NCBI RefSeq assembly: GCF_963678635.1 | Contig: NC_087062.1 | Span: forward strand, 56,495,970-56,559,969 | Reading direction: 5' to 3' | DNA from: Symsagittifera roscoffensis | Lineage: Eukaryota > Xenacoelomorpha > Acoela > Convolutidae | DNA: 64,000 nt | Program-made: the position numbers and the translations under genes | Shown here: positions 1 to 12,414 of the stretch, piece by piece | How the letters are laid out: each line of letters opens with the position of its first letter | Numbering within the stretch: the stretch's first letter is position 1 | The notes under the pieces: generated by a model | What the model was told of the DNA's origin: nothing | The model's database searches: none | Seen by the model: only the letters and a program-made list of their open reading frames with translations

Positions 1-345
1 GCTTTAATGTGTGGACGCTGCTGTTATCTAGGTAATCCATATTTTCTGCTTAACTACCAATTATCATCCGGATTAATTAAAACCAAAATTTTTTTAATCC
101 ATGCGAAATGTTTTAACCACTTTTTGGAACAACTATCAATTCTATCAATGGGACTGTTGTTCGGACTAATTTTTGGAATATTTTTAGGAATTTTATTGTA
201 AAGGACCGTTTTTTTGAACTTCGGTATAATTTCTCGACTATTTTGCACAGGACTGTTTTGTACAGACACAGTTAATTGAAATAGCTACACGATTTTCTTC
301 CTTTAGAAAACTTTGAAAATAAACAGCCAAAAGAAACAAACCCTC

Positions 346-363
346 ACACACACACACACACAC
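346..363. repeat. CA dinucleotide microsatellite
   Basis: A short run of about nine CA units in otherwise AT-rich sequence. Confidence 0.9.
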
Positions 364-2427
364 TAGCTTTTGTTTCCCTAGACACATTCGACTGAAAAAC
401 AAAATCAAAGTAAAAACTACATTGTTAATTCATCAAAAAAAGAGAAGAAAATAACATACTTTTTTCAAGTAATAGTCATTAGCCACCAGTTCGTCGCTAC
501 TGTTCATCGCTACTTTCAAAACTCAAAGTCATTCTCATTTTTCTTTTCGTTTAATCTTTATCGGAGAGTGTACTTTGCCTTCCTTTTAGCAATAAAAATT
601 GAATACCTTATCCAAAAAAATGAATTTTTGTTAATTTAACCCAGAAGCGGAGCTGAACTTCGCAAACAAAAGAACAGCAAAAAGTATCATTCAAAATGGC
701 AGAACAAAAGAAAAGGGCCAGAATATACAGCTAGCAGACATATGGTAAAGAGTCAATGATCTCCTCAAAACCGGAGAAAAAAACGACTGGTTATTGTTTG
801 AGATTTTTCCAGCAAGCTCGCTCAATTTCAAGATTTGTTTATGATTGACAACTTTTTGATAAACACTAACGTAACTTGGGGAAACTTGATCAAAAAATAA
901 AAATTTTACTACCCCAGGAAAACTAAAAATGCAGACCAATTTTCGAAATTAAAAATCATTCTCATTTTTCAAAAAAAAAGCGACCAATAAATTTTTTCAC
1001 TACGTTCATTGACAGGTACAAAAAATATTAGGATCAAGAAGACGTACAAAAATATAAGGATCAACTTCAAAACCCAAGTAGGAAATACAGGGACCAATTA
1101 GCTTGCCTAATTTTATAATTAAAAGATTATTTGTGCCAGTTTTGATGAAATCACCCCACTTAAATGAGTCACATTTGCGCAATGATCATCATAAAAAAGT
1201 CCAAAAGAGACCTAATCCAATCAATTAATAAACTGCCAAAATTCTAATTTACTCAACTTGCAGGTTATTACTTTTTTGCATCTCACGGGTGTAAAAAATA
1301 TCCCTCAAGAACATTTCTCTTGATCAAATTTGCAGTAACGTGCATTTAAAAAAAGAGTAAACTCAGCGTATGACACACATGCTCGGCTGCCTAATGAACA
1401 GTAAAATGAGAAACTTCATGGTCTTGCTGGCCTCGAACCATGAAACAGCATAAAGAAAAACAAAAAATTGAATTCGTATGCAATAAAATTATAACACCCT
1501 TTTAAAGCAGAACTAATTGTATAGAAGCGCAGCGAAGCTTCTCTCACTTCCGATACAACACCAGAGTAACACTGCAAGCTAGCGAATAGAAAAAGGGAAA
1601 GAAATAGCAAAGTCAAAAAAATTTGAAGAGAAAAATTTTTCATGGAAAAATGAAAAATTCAATTTTCAGAAAAAAACAGTTGACAAATACAACTACTAGT
1701 ATTAACTAAGCTTTGAGTATTTATCGAGCCGACAATACGTAGGTAAACGCCAATTGAGCCGAGAACAAAAAAGCTGCGCAATTGTACTCATAAACAAATT
1801 TCGAGCATTCAATGTTAAGACTTTCCAATTTCACACCAAACGAGCTGAATTGATACAGCCGATAAAACCTAAACTGGAACCATTTAGGCCTAGTAAAGCT
1901 TGAGATCTATAAAAAACCAAAGGAAAATATACAAAGTCAGGGCTAGTAAAACTATAAAATACCGGCGTAAATTAACATTTTTCAAATACCGGGAAAACTG
2001 CTTACAGCTCAAGAAATCCGTGATTTAGCAACTAAGCCGACAAAACACAAGCCGACAAACGACAATTCAACTTTTCCCGAAAAAAAATCAGTTCCACACA
2101 TACTGAAAAACCAAAATTCGGTCGGGAATCAAAGCTCAGACCTTAGCGAGCAAACAACCATGTTACCTCCAGACCAACTGAGAAGGAGCCTGGAAGCTGT
2201 TCAGTTTCAATAAAAAATCAAAGTCAATTTCACACAGATTTGAAAAAAGTCATTTAAGTGGAAAAAGTCCAGTGCACGATTACAAACACTTGCTCTGGCA
2301 CAATTACACGCCGCCACAATTGCATTTTAAACGCAAAGATAGGGAAAGTAAATCGCGTCCCTACATTGAATTGCGATGTGTTGTGTTAGTAAGAAAATAT
2401 ATTTACTTGATGCTAAAAATCTCTACA

Positions 2428-2464
2428 GAGGCGAAACTGAGCTTCGCACCCCTTGCGATACAAA
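2428..2464. repeat. Hairpin-core dispersed repeat copy
   Basis: A copy of the most frequent repeat in the window. The ideal core reads GAGGCGAAGCTGAGCTTCGC, in which GCGAAGCT and AGCTTCGC can pair, followed by a CACTTGCGATACAAAA-like segment. Similar cores occur near 9938, 14089, 21501, 34001, 48494, 57476 and elsewhere. Confidence 0.75.
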
Positions 2465-3413
2465 AAAGAATGACTGACTACGGTTGAATGACTGACTTCA
2501 TGTCTTAAAGGAGTGACTTTATTCGGTTAAGATTCTATACTTTTTGATCTTCTATGTTTCTATGATCAAATTTTCGCTGATATATTTTTTTACCTATTAC
2601 CTTGTGGTTTCGTAAGATAAAAAATGAATCAAAATCAATCAATTCAACAAATAACCAAATGAAAAGACAACAAAAATTTTTCAGGTGCTGAACTAGTAGG
2701 AATTTCAGCAAAAGAAAAGACAAATCAAAAACTTTTCAGGTGCTGAAATAGTATGTATTTGGACATACGATCAACAATCAAAGATCTACAAATTGTCCAA
2801 GGAATTAGTCTTTCCTGGAGCGCCTTTAATCCATCACCGATCGCAAAATTGAAAAAACCTTCAAAAATCGGATTTAATTTTGTTTGTCAAAAACGGTTAT
2901 AAAAATTAAAAAACAGGACAAAAAAATCTTGGAACAAAATTACTAGCACCATGAAGACTTTACAAACACCTTTCACAATGCTAAAAAAAACTGAACCTTT
3001 CTGCAGGATCAAAGCCGACTAAAATAAACAGACAAGAAAGACTAAAACAGCCATAAATTTTCAGAAGCCCTGACTAGAATCGATCTTCTGAGATTTGTAG
3101 CCTCAAGCGTGGTTGTTACCACTGCACCAAATGAACAGAAAACACATTGAATTGATAACGAAAACAACTTTTAATGAACTTGCAAAAAAAAATCAAAAAA
3201 TAGCAATAAAAAATCGGCAAAATTTCTTAGCGCTCAATTACTTGCCCAAAACCAAAATGCACCAAAACGACTTTTAATTTACGTTAAAATTCCTAAATTC
3301 TTTGCAAAAATGTCGCTGCAGCAAGAGAGCAGACAAAAAACAAGCAGACAAGCAGAAGTCCGACAAAGATTTTTGACGCGCGTACAATTTTTCGTTTACA
3401 AAAAAAGTCCGCG

Positions 3414-3610
3414 CGGGATTTGAACCATTGATCTTTGTCTTTATAAGCAAGTGCGTTAGTTCTTTGCCACATGTGCAAATTAACGTATTACTACTGATTT
3501 CATTTGAAACAAAGGTAAAATGATTCAAGTGATTCTGCTAAACTAGTTGTTAACCCGAAAAAAGTCTATATTCCGATTCAATAACGCTTGCTAATCGCGA
3601 GCGTAATTAT
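3414..3610 (-). repeat. tRNA-like module with adjacent repeat tail
   Basis: On the minus strand a B-box-like GGTTCAAATCC (3416-3426) lies in a decayed tRNA-like stretch. To its right is a segment ending in a TTGC-TAATC-GCGA tail, a degenerate version of the hairpin tail seen at 55846-55905. It is a repeat and not a working tRNA, because the acceptor stem does not pair. Confidence 0.5.
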
Positions 3611-4680
3611 TTTCATCGAAAAAATTTTGATAAACAAAGCATGCCGCTCAAAGAATAGCAAAACCAATTAAACATATTTATGTCCAGGGAAAAAATAAAA
3701 AAAATCACGAAAATGAAAACTTTACAATTATTGGTTTTTAAAAAATGTCCGAGAAGTTGATATTAAGCTTATGAACATTAATTGTCAAATTTGAGTCTAT
3801 TTCAATTTAGATAAATTTCTAAAACTATTAAAAAAAGTAATAAGTAAATAAGCCGACAGAGTTAAGGCCGACACCTTATGAACTGAAAAAGAAATCCGAA
3901 ACTTAAAAAAGGATACTTGCAGGGACCACTTAAATAAATACCAAATAAGCAGTATATGAAAAAGTTAGGTGTTACATACATTAAAAGAAAATTCAAAATG
4001 GTAAATTACTTAATTGACCATTCTGTGAACAATGTTATTTACGGGGAAAAGAAGTCGTACCCGGTTCCAATACCTTTGCTTATCGCGAGGGTAATAACTA
4101 TTTAATTAGAATACCAAAAACAGATAAAAAAATATGTCCAAGTAACGAGCAAACCTGGAGTTAGTTTTTGGCTACACAGAGCAAGTTAGAGCAAGTTTGC
4201 AGACTCCATTATTCGGCCAGTTTGGTTAAGATTCTATATTTTGATCTTCTATGCTTCTATGATCAATTTTTTTTTTCAGCAAATAACTTTTTTAATCAAC
4301 TACCATGTAGTTTTGCGAAAAAAAAAGATCAAAAACAATCAATTCAACAAATAAACAAAGAAAAGGAACACATTACATTACAGATACAGTAAACCTAACG
4401 CGGTTTCTAAAAAATCACATGGATCAGTATAAATTATATATTTTTATATTTGTTGGGTTATCTAATTAGCAATGCGCCATTCTCATTCCCCTTTACCGTT
4501 TTATGTACCTGGATACGAATCTTCCAAGCAAGAGACACCTAATGACTGCAAAGTTAGATTTTTCCAGACAGACAAAAGGGGCGACAAAAAGTTATTAATG
4601 AGATCCTTGAGAAGATAATTATAATCAATCACAATGCTAAAAAAACATTTTTAGAAAGCTCTTTCAAGTTTGGAAACTTT

Positions 4681-7600
4681 CTAATTTTCGGAGTCCGAAT
4701 TTGGAGTTTGTTGTCTTTTCTTCTTTTTCTTTGAGCTTTTATCTTTCAAGCCTTCGTTACGAACTTTCGACTCACGGCGCTCCTCAGTATCCTCAGATGG
4801 ATCAATACCCGCTTCTTCGCGGCTGGTGTCTTTTTTGTTTTTCTTCGAAGATTTTTTCCTATCTTTACCATTTCCATCATCACTGACTGATTCTTTAACT
4901 TCTCCGTCGCTTTTTTCAGAGTCCTCCATTTTTAGATCTTTCAACGACCCTTGCAATTCAATATCATCGGCCTTCATCTTTTTCTTCGACTTCTTTAAAT
5001 TCCTGCTGCTGGATTTTAGGTCTTCCTCATTTTCAGCGTCTCTGTGTTTAGGTTCTCCCAGTTCCATCTTTTCACCCGGGCTTGGCGACCTTGAATTTTT
5101 ATTCTTTTTCTTCTTTTTCCTATTATTGCTATCTTGCTGTTCTATCTCCTCATTGTCGACTTTTTCTTCCCCATTATCCGATTCAGACTGCTTCTTTCTT
5201 CGGCTCTTCTTTTTCTTATCTTTTTTCAATTCTTTCTCATTTTGCTTCTCATGATCAGATCCCTCGTCGTTGTTCTTAACACTCGGTTCTCGTTTTTGCC
5301 TTGACCTTTTCGATCCCGAATCATTCATTCGTCCATCATTATCCTTACTAGGCGACCTCATTTCTTCGTCGTGAGGTTCATCGTTACTTCGATCGCGTCT
5401 GTCATTCTCTTTTTTGTCGGTTGGTGACCTAGAATGGTGTCTGTTTCTTGTGCCCTCCGATGGCGATCTGTGATTATCGGAAGGCGAATACCTCGACCTG
5501 TTTTTCTTTTTCTTTCCCGATGAATTATTCTCATGATCAGAGTCGGTTCGTCCTTTGTGAGAGTCTTTATTGTCCTTGCTGGGCTCATTTTCACTTTCTT
5601 CGCCATCAGACTTGCTTTTCGAATTGTGCTTCTTACTTTTTCTATCCTTTTCTTTATCTTTATCTTTTTCACGACCTTTTTCCTTCTCATCGCGAGACTC
5701 CCTCTCACCCTTTGGTCTCTTTCTATCGCGTTCTTTCTTTTCCCTCTTTTCACGCTTCTCCTCTTGTTCACGCGCTTCGTCTTCTAAAGACTTCATGAAC
5801 TCTTTGAACAGCCTGAGTCGTTCACTTTCCGTCGTTATTGCACAGAACGCATCGTCAGTTTCAAATCGTGACCGCACATTATCCCAGGTATCTCCAATAA
5901 CCAGAGGTGGCGCCGCATGACTTTTCAGCATATTTTTAAAGGAGCCTTCTCTTCTCTTAGCATTACGCTGTTCCTCTTTAACTCTTTCCTTTTCTCTTGA
6001 TTCTGCCTTTTCAACTAACGAATTATACGCCAATTTCAGGTTTCCTATATCAATTGACCTCCATCTATCGTCACCTTTTAATCCATTGACAAACTGCTCA
6101 AAAGTGGTGTTTGTTTCCACCACTAAGTTGTGATCCTTCATCATATCTTTCAGCATTTTCTTCTCGTCTGAAAACCTGTCTTTTAAGTCCTCAATATAAA
6201 ATTTGAACAAATCTAAGGGCGTCGAGCCTACTTGTCCCAGCATGTTATCAAATGCGTGGTCTTTCTTGATATCTTCAAACAGGTCCATCCAAAGCGATAA
6301 AGAGGTCAGTTTTCCCTGGCAGTGTAATTTGTCCAATAAAGTAACAAAAGCCTCCCGATTTTTCCTTTCAATTCTTCGTCTCCTCAATTTTTCCCTCGCT
6401 TTTTCTTCCTCATTCTCTGTCTCTAAACTTCTAATGTGCTCTTCGAAGCAAATCAAAGCATCTTCTTTATCCATATTTTGTAGTTCCTCGTTTTCTGCAA
6501 ACGTCGGGTTGTCCAAAAGAAACTGTTGCGCTTCCGACCAAGTGGTGAGGTAGTTAACTTGATCCATTTGCTGCAAAATCGCAGTTAATGACGTCATATT
6601 TCTCTGCTTGAGAACCTTCGCCTCTTCTTTTTCTTTCTTTGCCAAGTGGAAAACCACATCTTCAAATATCTCTTTTCTATCTCTTTCTTCAACTTTTTGC
6701 CACACATCCAAATGAGAGAAAAACTTCTCAGCCTTTGTATAACGAAGTCCAGAATGCATTTGCGGGTCATTTTCGAAGAACTTGGTCAAATCTTCCTTCT
6801 GCTGTTTCTTTCTAGCTCTTTCCTCTTCTTTTTCTTCCTTAGCTCTTTGGGTTTTGTAAGCATTGAAAACTTGTTTCTTCTCACTTATTTTGGGAAGTGC
6901 CACATATCGGGGGTCACTGATGATTTGCTTCTGGGCGTTTTCCCAGGAGAAATTAGATGGAATCTTTTTGTCCTTGAGGAGGTCCCTGAATGCCTGCTTG
7001 GCTTCTTCTTTGTTTTCGAAGTTGTACTGCTTCTTCACAGCTTCTAAATTCATTATGATGTTATACCAACCGAGTAAAATCGTATTTTCAAAAACCCTCT
7101 TAACTGATATGTATTCTCAAACAATATATGCACCAATAACTGTTACGAGTAGGAAAAAAAACATTACCATATTGGGAAAGAAATCTTGGCAAGGAGCAAA
7201 AGTTGGGGACATAATTACCTAAAACTTATGCTCAAATAGAAACGCCCATGCCCAAATAGAAATTAGTTTATCATTTCATGTATTCTTACCAGCATCAACA
7301 TTTTCTGCACTCGCAGTTGTAGGCACAATTGCTGCTTGGTTAGTCTCCATCGGAACTCCAGTTACCACTGGCATCACTGGAGCCGGTACTCCCAATGGTG
7401 CCTGATACGGCATTCCCATAGGAGGCACACCCATCGGTGGCATTTCTCCAGTGGGTGGACCACCCGCCTGTGCGCCCACGAAGGCCATTAGAGGGTTGTT
7501 TCCCATAGCAGCGGCAGAGCCGGGAGGCAACATCATGCCTGGTCCACCTGTTCAAACCAGAGAAAACACAGTCGTCAAAAAGTCACGTGGTGTTCAATTG

Positions 7601-10600
7601 TCACAGAATTTCTGCGACCAGCTTCAAGAAAATTTCAGAGCTTCTTAATTTCCAATTTTCAAATTAAGTACGCTTTCGAATTGTTACTTATGAGTTACAT
7701 ACCAAATAACTGACCTGTTCATTTGTTTTCAGTCTACTTGTGCTATTTAAATTAAAAGTGTTTCAATATTCTATCACAATTGATATTGTACGTTTCCTTG
7801 TGTCACCTCAATTTGCGTTGGAAACATTATCACCAAATTATATCAAGTGTTCTTTTCCAATTGCAGGGAGTAGTAGTCACAAGTTGTTAAATGTGACATA
7901 GGGAAAGCCTTAAAATTTGATTTAGTTTTCATCGCTGCGCCCTTCCACCTCAACTTACCGGGTGCTGTGGGTGGGAACTGATTATGAGGGGGTCCGGGCA
8001 TCATGTATGGGTTCGCGGCAGGAGGTGGCTGTTGTTGAGCATCCTCCTGCTGCAATCTTTCCTCCTCTTCTCTCACTCTGCTCCGCTCCTCATCTGCTTC
8101 TATCATTGCTATCTGCTTCTTCACCTAGAGCCACAGTTGTTTTAACAATGAATTCTAAATGCTTACAGAAAACTTTCTTTAAATAGAGCAAAATATTTGA
8201 CAAAATCAAAGGTGTAATACAAGCATTTCTCAAGTAAATTGTCGCAAATCTTTCCATGCCTAATACTTGCGAAAATTTCACCGCACGAAAATTCCTCTAG
8301 CACGATAAAAACGTTCACCCAAATATTATGCCTAGGCTCTGGTTAAACACTCGACTTTGTAAAGAGCCCAGGGACTAGCGGATTTGGGGTGCGGGGCAGA
8401 AGCTTTTCTCCTCTCAGGGATTCGACCCACTGCCGATCCAACGGGTCCCCTTTGTACTATTATTAGATCTCCTCTTTTGGCTGATGGACCCCAATATATA
8501 CTAAATTTGAGGGAATTTAAAAACGCGATTTTTTGGTCAAAATTTTCCAAAAAGTGCCTTAAACGCCATTGTTAGCCTGTTGCTTCAAAACTTCGCCTGC
8601 GACGCAGAATATTTGGCCAAAATAGGGAAATAGGGTCTTTACAACAATTTGTGAAAACTCGGAAAACAGGCTGCTCAAATCGGTCAGAGAAAAAAAGTGA
8701 CCTACCATTTTTAGAGTCTCTGCCTTAGGTCGTCAAAATTTTCAAAACTTTTTTGAAAATCCGCCCCCCCCTCGAGTAAATCCTAGATCCGCCCTAAAAA
8801 AAGGTCGTCAAAGTTTTGGAAATTTTTTTTGAAAATCCGCCCCCCCCCTCCCCCTCGAGAAAATCCTAGATCCTTTTTTAGTCCCATGACCTTATCTGGA
8901 AAAACTCTCGACAATTGTTAGGATTCCCTTGATATACACAACAGTTTCAACAAAAAGGGACCTAGAAAAAATAAGTGACCAAAAAGTGACCAGGTCACTT
9001 AAAGTGACCAGTTTCAGCAGCCTGTCGGAAAATCAGTTTGGTCAACCTAAAAAAAAAGTCCGATAAAATTTCGAATTTTTTTTTGAAAATCCGCCCCCAC
9101 CCCTCTAGAAAATCCTGCAAAGATTTGAAAATTTTACTGTAGTATTTTATTCCACCAATGGTTTTTTTTTCAAATCATTAACTGACCTCCTTTAACTCCT
9201 CGGGAATGGTCCACACACTAGTCTTGGTGTCCACATTATGATAGTAGGTCTTGCCATCGTCCGAGTGGTGCTCCTTCCAGGGACACTTGGACAGCAGCAG
9301 CTCAGCAGGAGTCTTCAGGTCGTCCGGCTTCTCCCAAATGGACTCCTTCGTCTCCTTATTGTAGAAGTATGTCTTCCCGTCAAGTGACTTGTGCTCAGAC
9401 CACACTGAGTCAGATTTGATCGATTTAGACTCTAAATTAACAAAAATTTGGTCGATTTTTTTTTAGTCAACCAAATTGATTTTCTGAGCTCTCCCAAATC
9501 ACAATAAAGACCCCATTTTTAGCAACTTTTCTGCGCCGCTGAAAAATTATTGAAAAAACAGGCCAACGCGTTTTTCAGCACTTTGAATTTTTTTAACCGA
9601 AATATTGCATTTTTCGGCGCGTGCTCCACTTCAAAATTAGTACATATAGGCGCTCTCTAAATCCGCCCCTGCATGTAATAATTACCAAAATACCAATAAA
9701 AACATATTAATTCAGATTACCTGGGGAACTGAACAACATAAGTTAAAAGGTCCAATAATGTTAAAAAGTTGGGTAAAATCAGCAGTCCTGCTTAAAACTA
9801 TTGATGAAAACGAAGGAAAAATCTGCATCTTTCTGAAGCAAGAAAAAATACATGGCATTTAAGCTCTTTGAATTCCCAGAAGAGTTTATAGTTGAAAATT
9901 TTCTAGTTTTTGTTAAGGTTATCTAAATTAATACACAGAGGTGATGCGGAGCTTCGCATCACTTGCGATACATCACAAAATTGATACAGCAAGCTAGCCG
10001 ACAGAAAACAGGACAAAAATCACAAATTCGAAAAAAAAGCTCAGTTAAAAGCTCTCAGTTTCCAAAAACATGCTTAGAAAAGCATCTGCCAGCGTTAAAT
10101 AAGAACTTAAACAAATTAAAGAAACGGTAACCAAGTCGAAAAGATTTGGTGGACGCTCGCTTAGTCGAAAATTTTCTCTATAGTACAAATCTAACTGAGT
10201 TTTTTGATAAGCTCCCGGTTCTGCTCAGTGCAGGACCAATCGTGGGGGAGGGAGATGCCATCGATTTCGCCGCAGCCGGTCCCACCTTGAGGAGGCGCAT
10301 GATACTGGGATACCTCCAACCATGACCGAAATGGGATTCGAACGCGTGACCCTCATGTTGAGAGACGTGTGTCTAACCCACTCGGCCACGGCTGCTCTTA
10401 ATTGAGTTTTCATAAGGCGCACTGTTTGAGGCGTGTTAGAGCCTAGAAATTGCAGACGAGCCTTGAACATGTCAAAATATTCAAGTGAAAACCACTTACC
10501 ACCCTGTTGCGAAATCCATAAAAAAGTCTTGTAACTAAAATTTTTTCAGCACTAACAATGTGTTGCAGAATCTCCGGCGAGCAAAAAGATCAAAGAAATG

Positions 10601-12269
10601 AGCGAAAACATTACAGAAATTAGCTCAAAAGATTTTTAAAAAGCCCTGTTGCGGATTCCACGACAAAGCCTAGTTGCGGAATCCGCTTAAAATATGGAAA
10701 TATAGATTTAAGTTTCGCAACATGTCACAAAGTTTTGAACATAACGCACCCATAAAACCTATTTTTGCCCTTCAAACGACACAATTTGTGGCGACTAACT
10801 CGATATAACATGAGCCGAAAACTTTGTAGCCGAATAAACGTTTAAAGTATAAAAATGAAAAAAAATGGGGTCGATAAATGAAAAACCAAAGAAAAACAAG
10901 GATAGCCATTAACTGCAAGTAGCACAGAATGTTCCGACCATAGTCTTTAGAAAACTATGAAAAAAGCTTTTTGTTCAAATTAGTAAAGTATTTTCAAAAT
11001 GGAGCTTAAAACTATAAACTAATTTTACTTGCTTCGAACCGTTTTTCATCGAGACTGGGAAATTTCAAAACCGGTTTTTCTCGCCACTGGGAAGTTTCAA
11101 ACCGGTTTTTCTCGACACTGGGAAAAATTTTTAAACTTTTTAAAATGTGGTTCCAATCATGAATGAAGGAGTTTTAATATCATACAATCCAGTCCGATAA
11201 ATATTAGTGGTACCTGATTTTGCGTGGAAAACAAAAAAAAACTAAAACAGACCCGAATACAAAGTTCCTCCCCATGGTCGGAACAAAAACAGATACGAAT
11301 TAAGCGGAAATTTGAAATGCAAGCATACTCAAAATATGTCTCAAGGCGACCAAGAGTTGAGTCTAAGTGATTCTGATAGACTTGTCTGAAAAGTTGTTTG
11401 CTGAAAAAACTCTAGTTCCCAATTACAAAACATTGCTCTCGCAAAAGTAAAAATAATCGATCAATTTTTTATATTCCGCTGAAATGTAAGAATTAAAATC
11501 CAGTTTTTAAACTGAAAGTCGTTCACGTTTTTTGCACTATTTTCACTTTTGTTATTCGAGCGCGTAATTTGCCCTCTATTAAATTTAAAAAAAAAACAGA
11601 ACGAAAGAAAATAGAAAGAAATGGAAACCAAAATTACGAAAAATTAAATTTGAACATTTTGGAAAATAACTCAGAAAAAAAAAAGAAAACCCACACTATT
11701 TAAGTAAATGCCTTCACTTTGCTCGTTGAAACCTAATTGGACCAATGTCAAGACTTTGAATTTCAAGACTATTCTCTTAACCTGTTCAAAATGAATGTAG
11801 AAAAATTGACAATCGTACCCTCTTCTGGTTCCGGTTCATTCTTCATGCCCATAGGTGGTCTCATTCCCCCGAATGGTTGCATGGGTGGTACATTGGGATC
11901 CCGCATCATTGGTCCAGGCGGCATACCGGGTCCCCCGTACTGCGGTGGGGGTCCACCAAAATGCGGTGGGGGATATCCCGGTGGTGGTTGTCCATAGGGT
12001 CCTGGCGGTGGGTACCTGTGCATGGGAGGCGGGTACCCCCCTGGCCCATGCGGCGGTTGATGAGGTGGGGGATGCATTTGGTTGTGATGTGGAGGAGGGT
12101 ACATGTTGGGATGGTCCATTCCGCCCCCATGCGGAGGGGGTCCCCTAAATGGAGGTCGATGAGGGGGTCCATCGTTCCATCCTCCTCCACCTCTGGGTGG
12201 AAAGTGGTGGAATGGAGGCCTCGATGGAGGTCCCCCATACCCGCCTCCAAAATGAGGAGGACGACTCAT
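4681..12269 (-). CDS. PRPF40: Pre-mRNA-processing factor 40 (PRPF40A/B homologue)
   Basis: U1 snRNP-associated splicing factor that bridges splice sites during early spliceosome assembly. Five exons join in phase: 12269-11819, 9431-9187, 8124-7959, 7547-7290 and 7043-4681, giving 1,160 residues. Exon 1 is a Pro/Gly/His-rich N-terminus. Exon 2 (residues about 151-232) holds two WW domains, each with the two spaced Trp and a following Pro. Exon 5 begins near residue 374 and carries the FF-domain array; the segment around [16 protein letters not shown] is almost identical to the vertebrate protein. After the last FF domain, at about residue 800, comes a tail of roughly 350 residues rich in Lys, Glu, Asp, Arg and Ser, with repeated SPS/SPT motifs. 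This tail appears much longer than in human PRPF40A. Introns contain hAT-type MITEs and a SINE. An in-frame ATG in intron 4 (7053) is not the start: the exon begins at the acceptor AATTTAG. A and B paralogues cannot be separated here. Confidence 0.95.
7560..7940. other. PRPF40 intron 3
   Basis: An intron of about 410 bp (7958-7548) in PRPF40, with a GTAAGT donor and TTGAACAG acceptor. I see no repeat or gene in it. Confidence 0.8.
8369..9115 (+). mobile_element. hAT-type MITE cluster (family with CAGGGGC ends)
   Basis: In PRPF40 intron 2. The left end reads CAGGGACTAGCGGATTTGGG. The internal sequence matches the copy at 36841-37264, including a shared GGGATTCGACC block and GGGTCCCCTTTGTACTATT. 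The right part shows the end segment (poly-C, then GAAAATCCTAGATC) two or three times, suggesting nested or partly duplicated copies. Confidence 0.65.
9437..9672 (-). mobile_element. Partial hAT-type MITE, reversed
   Basis: Begins with the internal CAACCAAATTGATTTTCTGA segment and ends at AAATCCGCCCCTG, the inverted form of the family terminus. It sits in PRPF40 intron 1 only a few bases from the exon 2 acceptor (9433-9432), so it may supply part of that splice site context. Confidence 0.6.
9938..9975. repeat. Hairpin-core dispersed repeat copy
   Basis: GAGCTTCGCATCACTTGCGATAC is recognisable here, shown in two parts: GAGCTTCGC followed by ATCACTTGCGATAC. The left half of the hairpin is altered. 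Lies in PRPF40 intron 1. Confidence 0.7.
10229..10396 (-). mobile_element. tRNA-derived SINE
   Basis: On the minus strand the head reads GCAGCCGTGGCCGAGTGGGT, a tRNA 5' half with an A box typical of class II (Ser/Leu) tRNAs. A B box, CGTTCGAATCCC, follows at about 10343-10333. The body after it, about 100 bp, is shared with a second copy at 44296-44475, so this is a dispersed SINE and not a tRNA gene. It lies in PRPF40 intron 1. Confidence 0.8.
11037..11135 (+). repeat. Three short tandem units of about 35 bp
   Basis: Three successive units contain ACCGGTTTTTCTCG followed by a CACTGGGAA-like end. A related single unit occurs near 20236. Lies in PRPF40 intron 1. Confidence 0.75.
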
Positions 12270-12276
12270 GAATGAC

Positions 12277-12278
12277 CT
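12277..12278 (-). promoter_or_regulatory. Splice acceptor just upstream of the PRPF40 start
   Basis: Minus strand CGATTTCAG, then 7 nt, then ATG. No 5' exon is visible between this site and the preceding gene, so it is a candidate trans-splice acceptor. A 5' UTR cis-intron is the alternative. Confidence 0.6.
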
Positions 12279-12305
12279 GAAATCGTGCAGCTCCCAAAAT
12301 GCATT

Positions 12306-12311
12306 TTTATT
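12306..12311 (-). terminator. AATAAA polyadenylation signal between C2H2 gene and PRPF40
   Basis: Minus strand AATAAA lies 104 nt after the zinc-finger stop codon and 28 nt before the PRPF40 acceptor. The spacing resembles the intercistronic layout of trans-spliced operons. Confidence 0.55.
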
Positions 12312-12414
12312 GCTAACTATTTCCTGTCATAGGACTTTTTTCGAACTTTTTTGCAAATTGAAAAAACATAAAAACAAAGAATAATTTACTCAATAGAAGC
12401 AATAGTCAAATACC

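Larger units (their letters stand above)
1..4680. other. Intergenic, repeat-derived sequence
   Basis: No coding region is supported here. The stretch is AT-rich and made largely of decayed dispersed repeats: hairpin-core fragments near 646, 1525 and 2428, a tRNA-like module at 3414-3480, and tail pieces resembling the repeat family tail near 3590 and 4070. Frames longer than 60 codons look non-coding, with no domain, biased composition or splice context. Confidence 0.6.

Noticed and set aside
4826..5254. Plus-strand Phe/Ser-rich frames
   Set aside because: Antisense shadows of the Lys/Glu-rich PRPF40 tail.
7051..7053. ATG at 7053 as start of an FF-domain-only PRPF40
   Set aside because: It lies in the intron; acceptor AATTTAG at 7045-7044 joins exon 4 in phase, and the upstream WW exons belong to the same protein.
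10326..10396. Genuine tRNA-Ser/Leu gene
   Set aside because: The head is tRNA-like but the 3' acceptor half is missing and the following body is shared with a second dispersed copy, so it is a SINE.
11855..12275. Plus-strand and alternative frames over PRPF40 exon 1
   Set aside because: Open only because of the GC-rich Pro/Gly coding of exon 1; no start context or homology.
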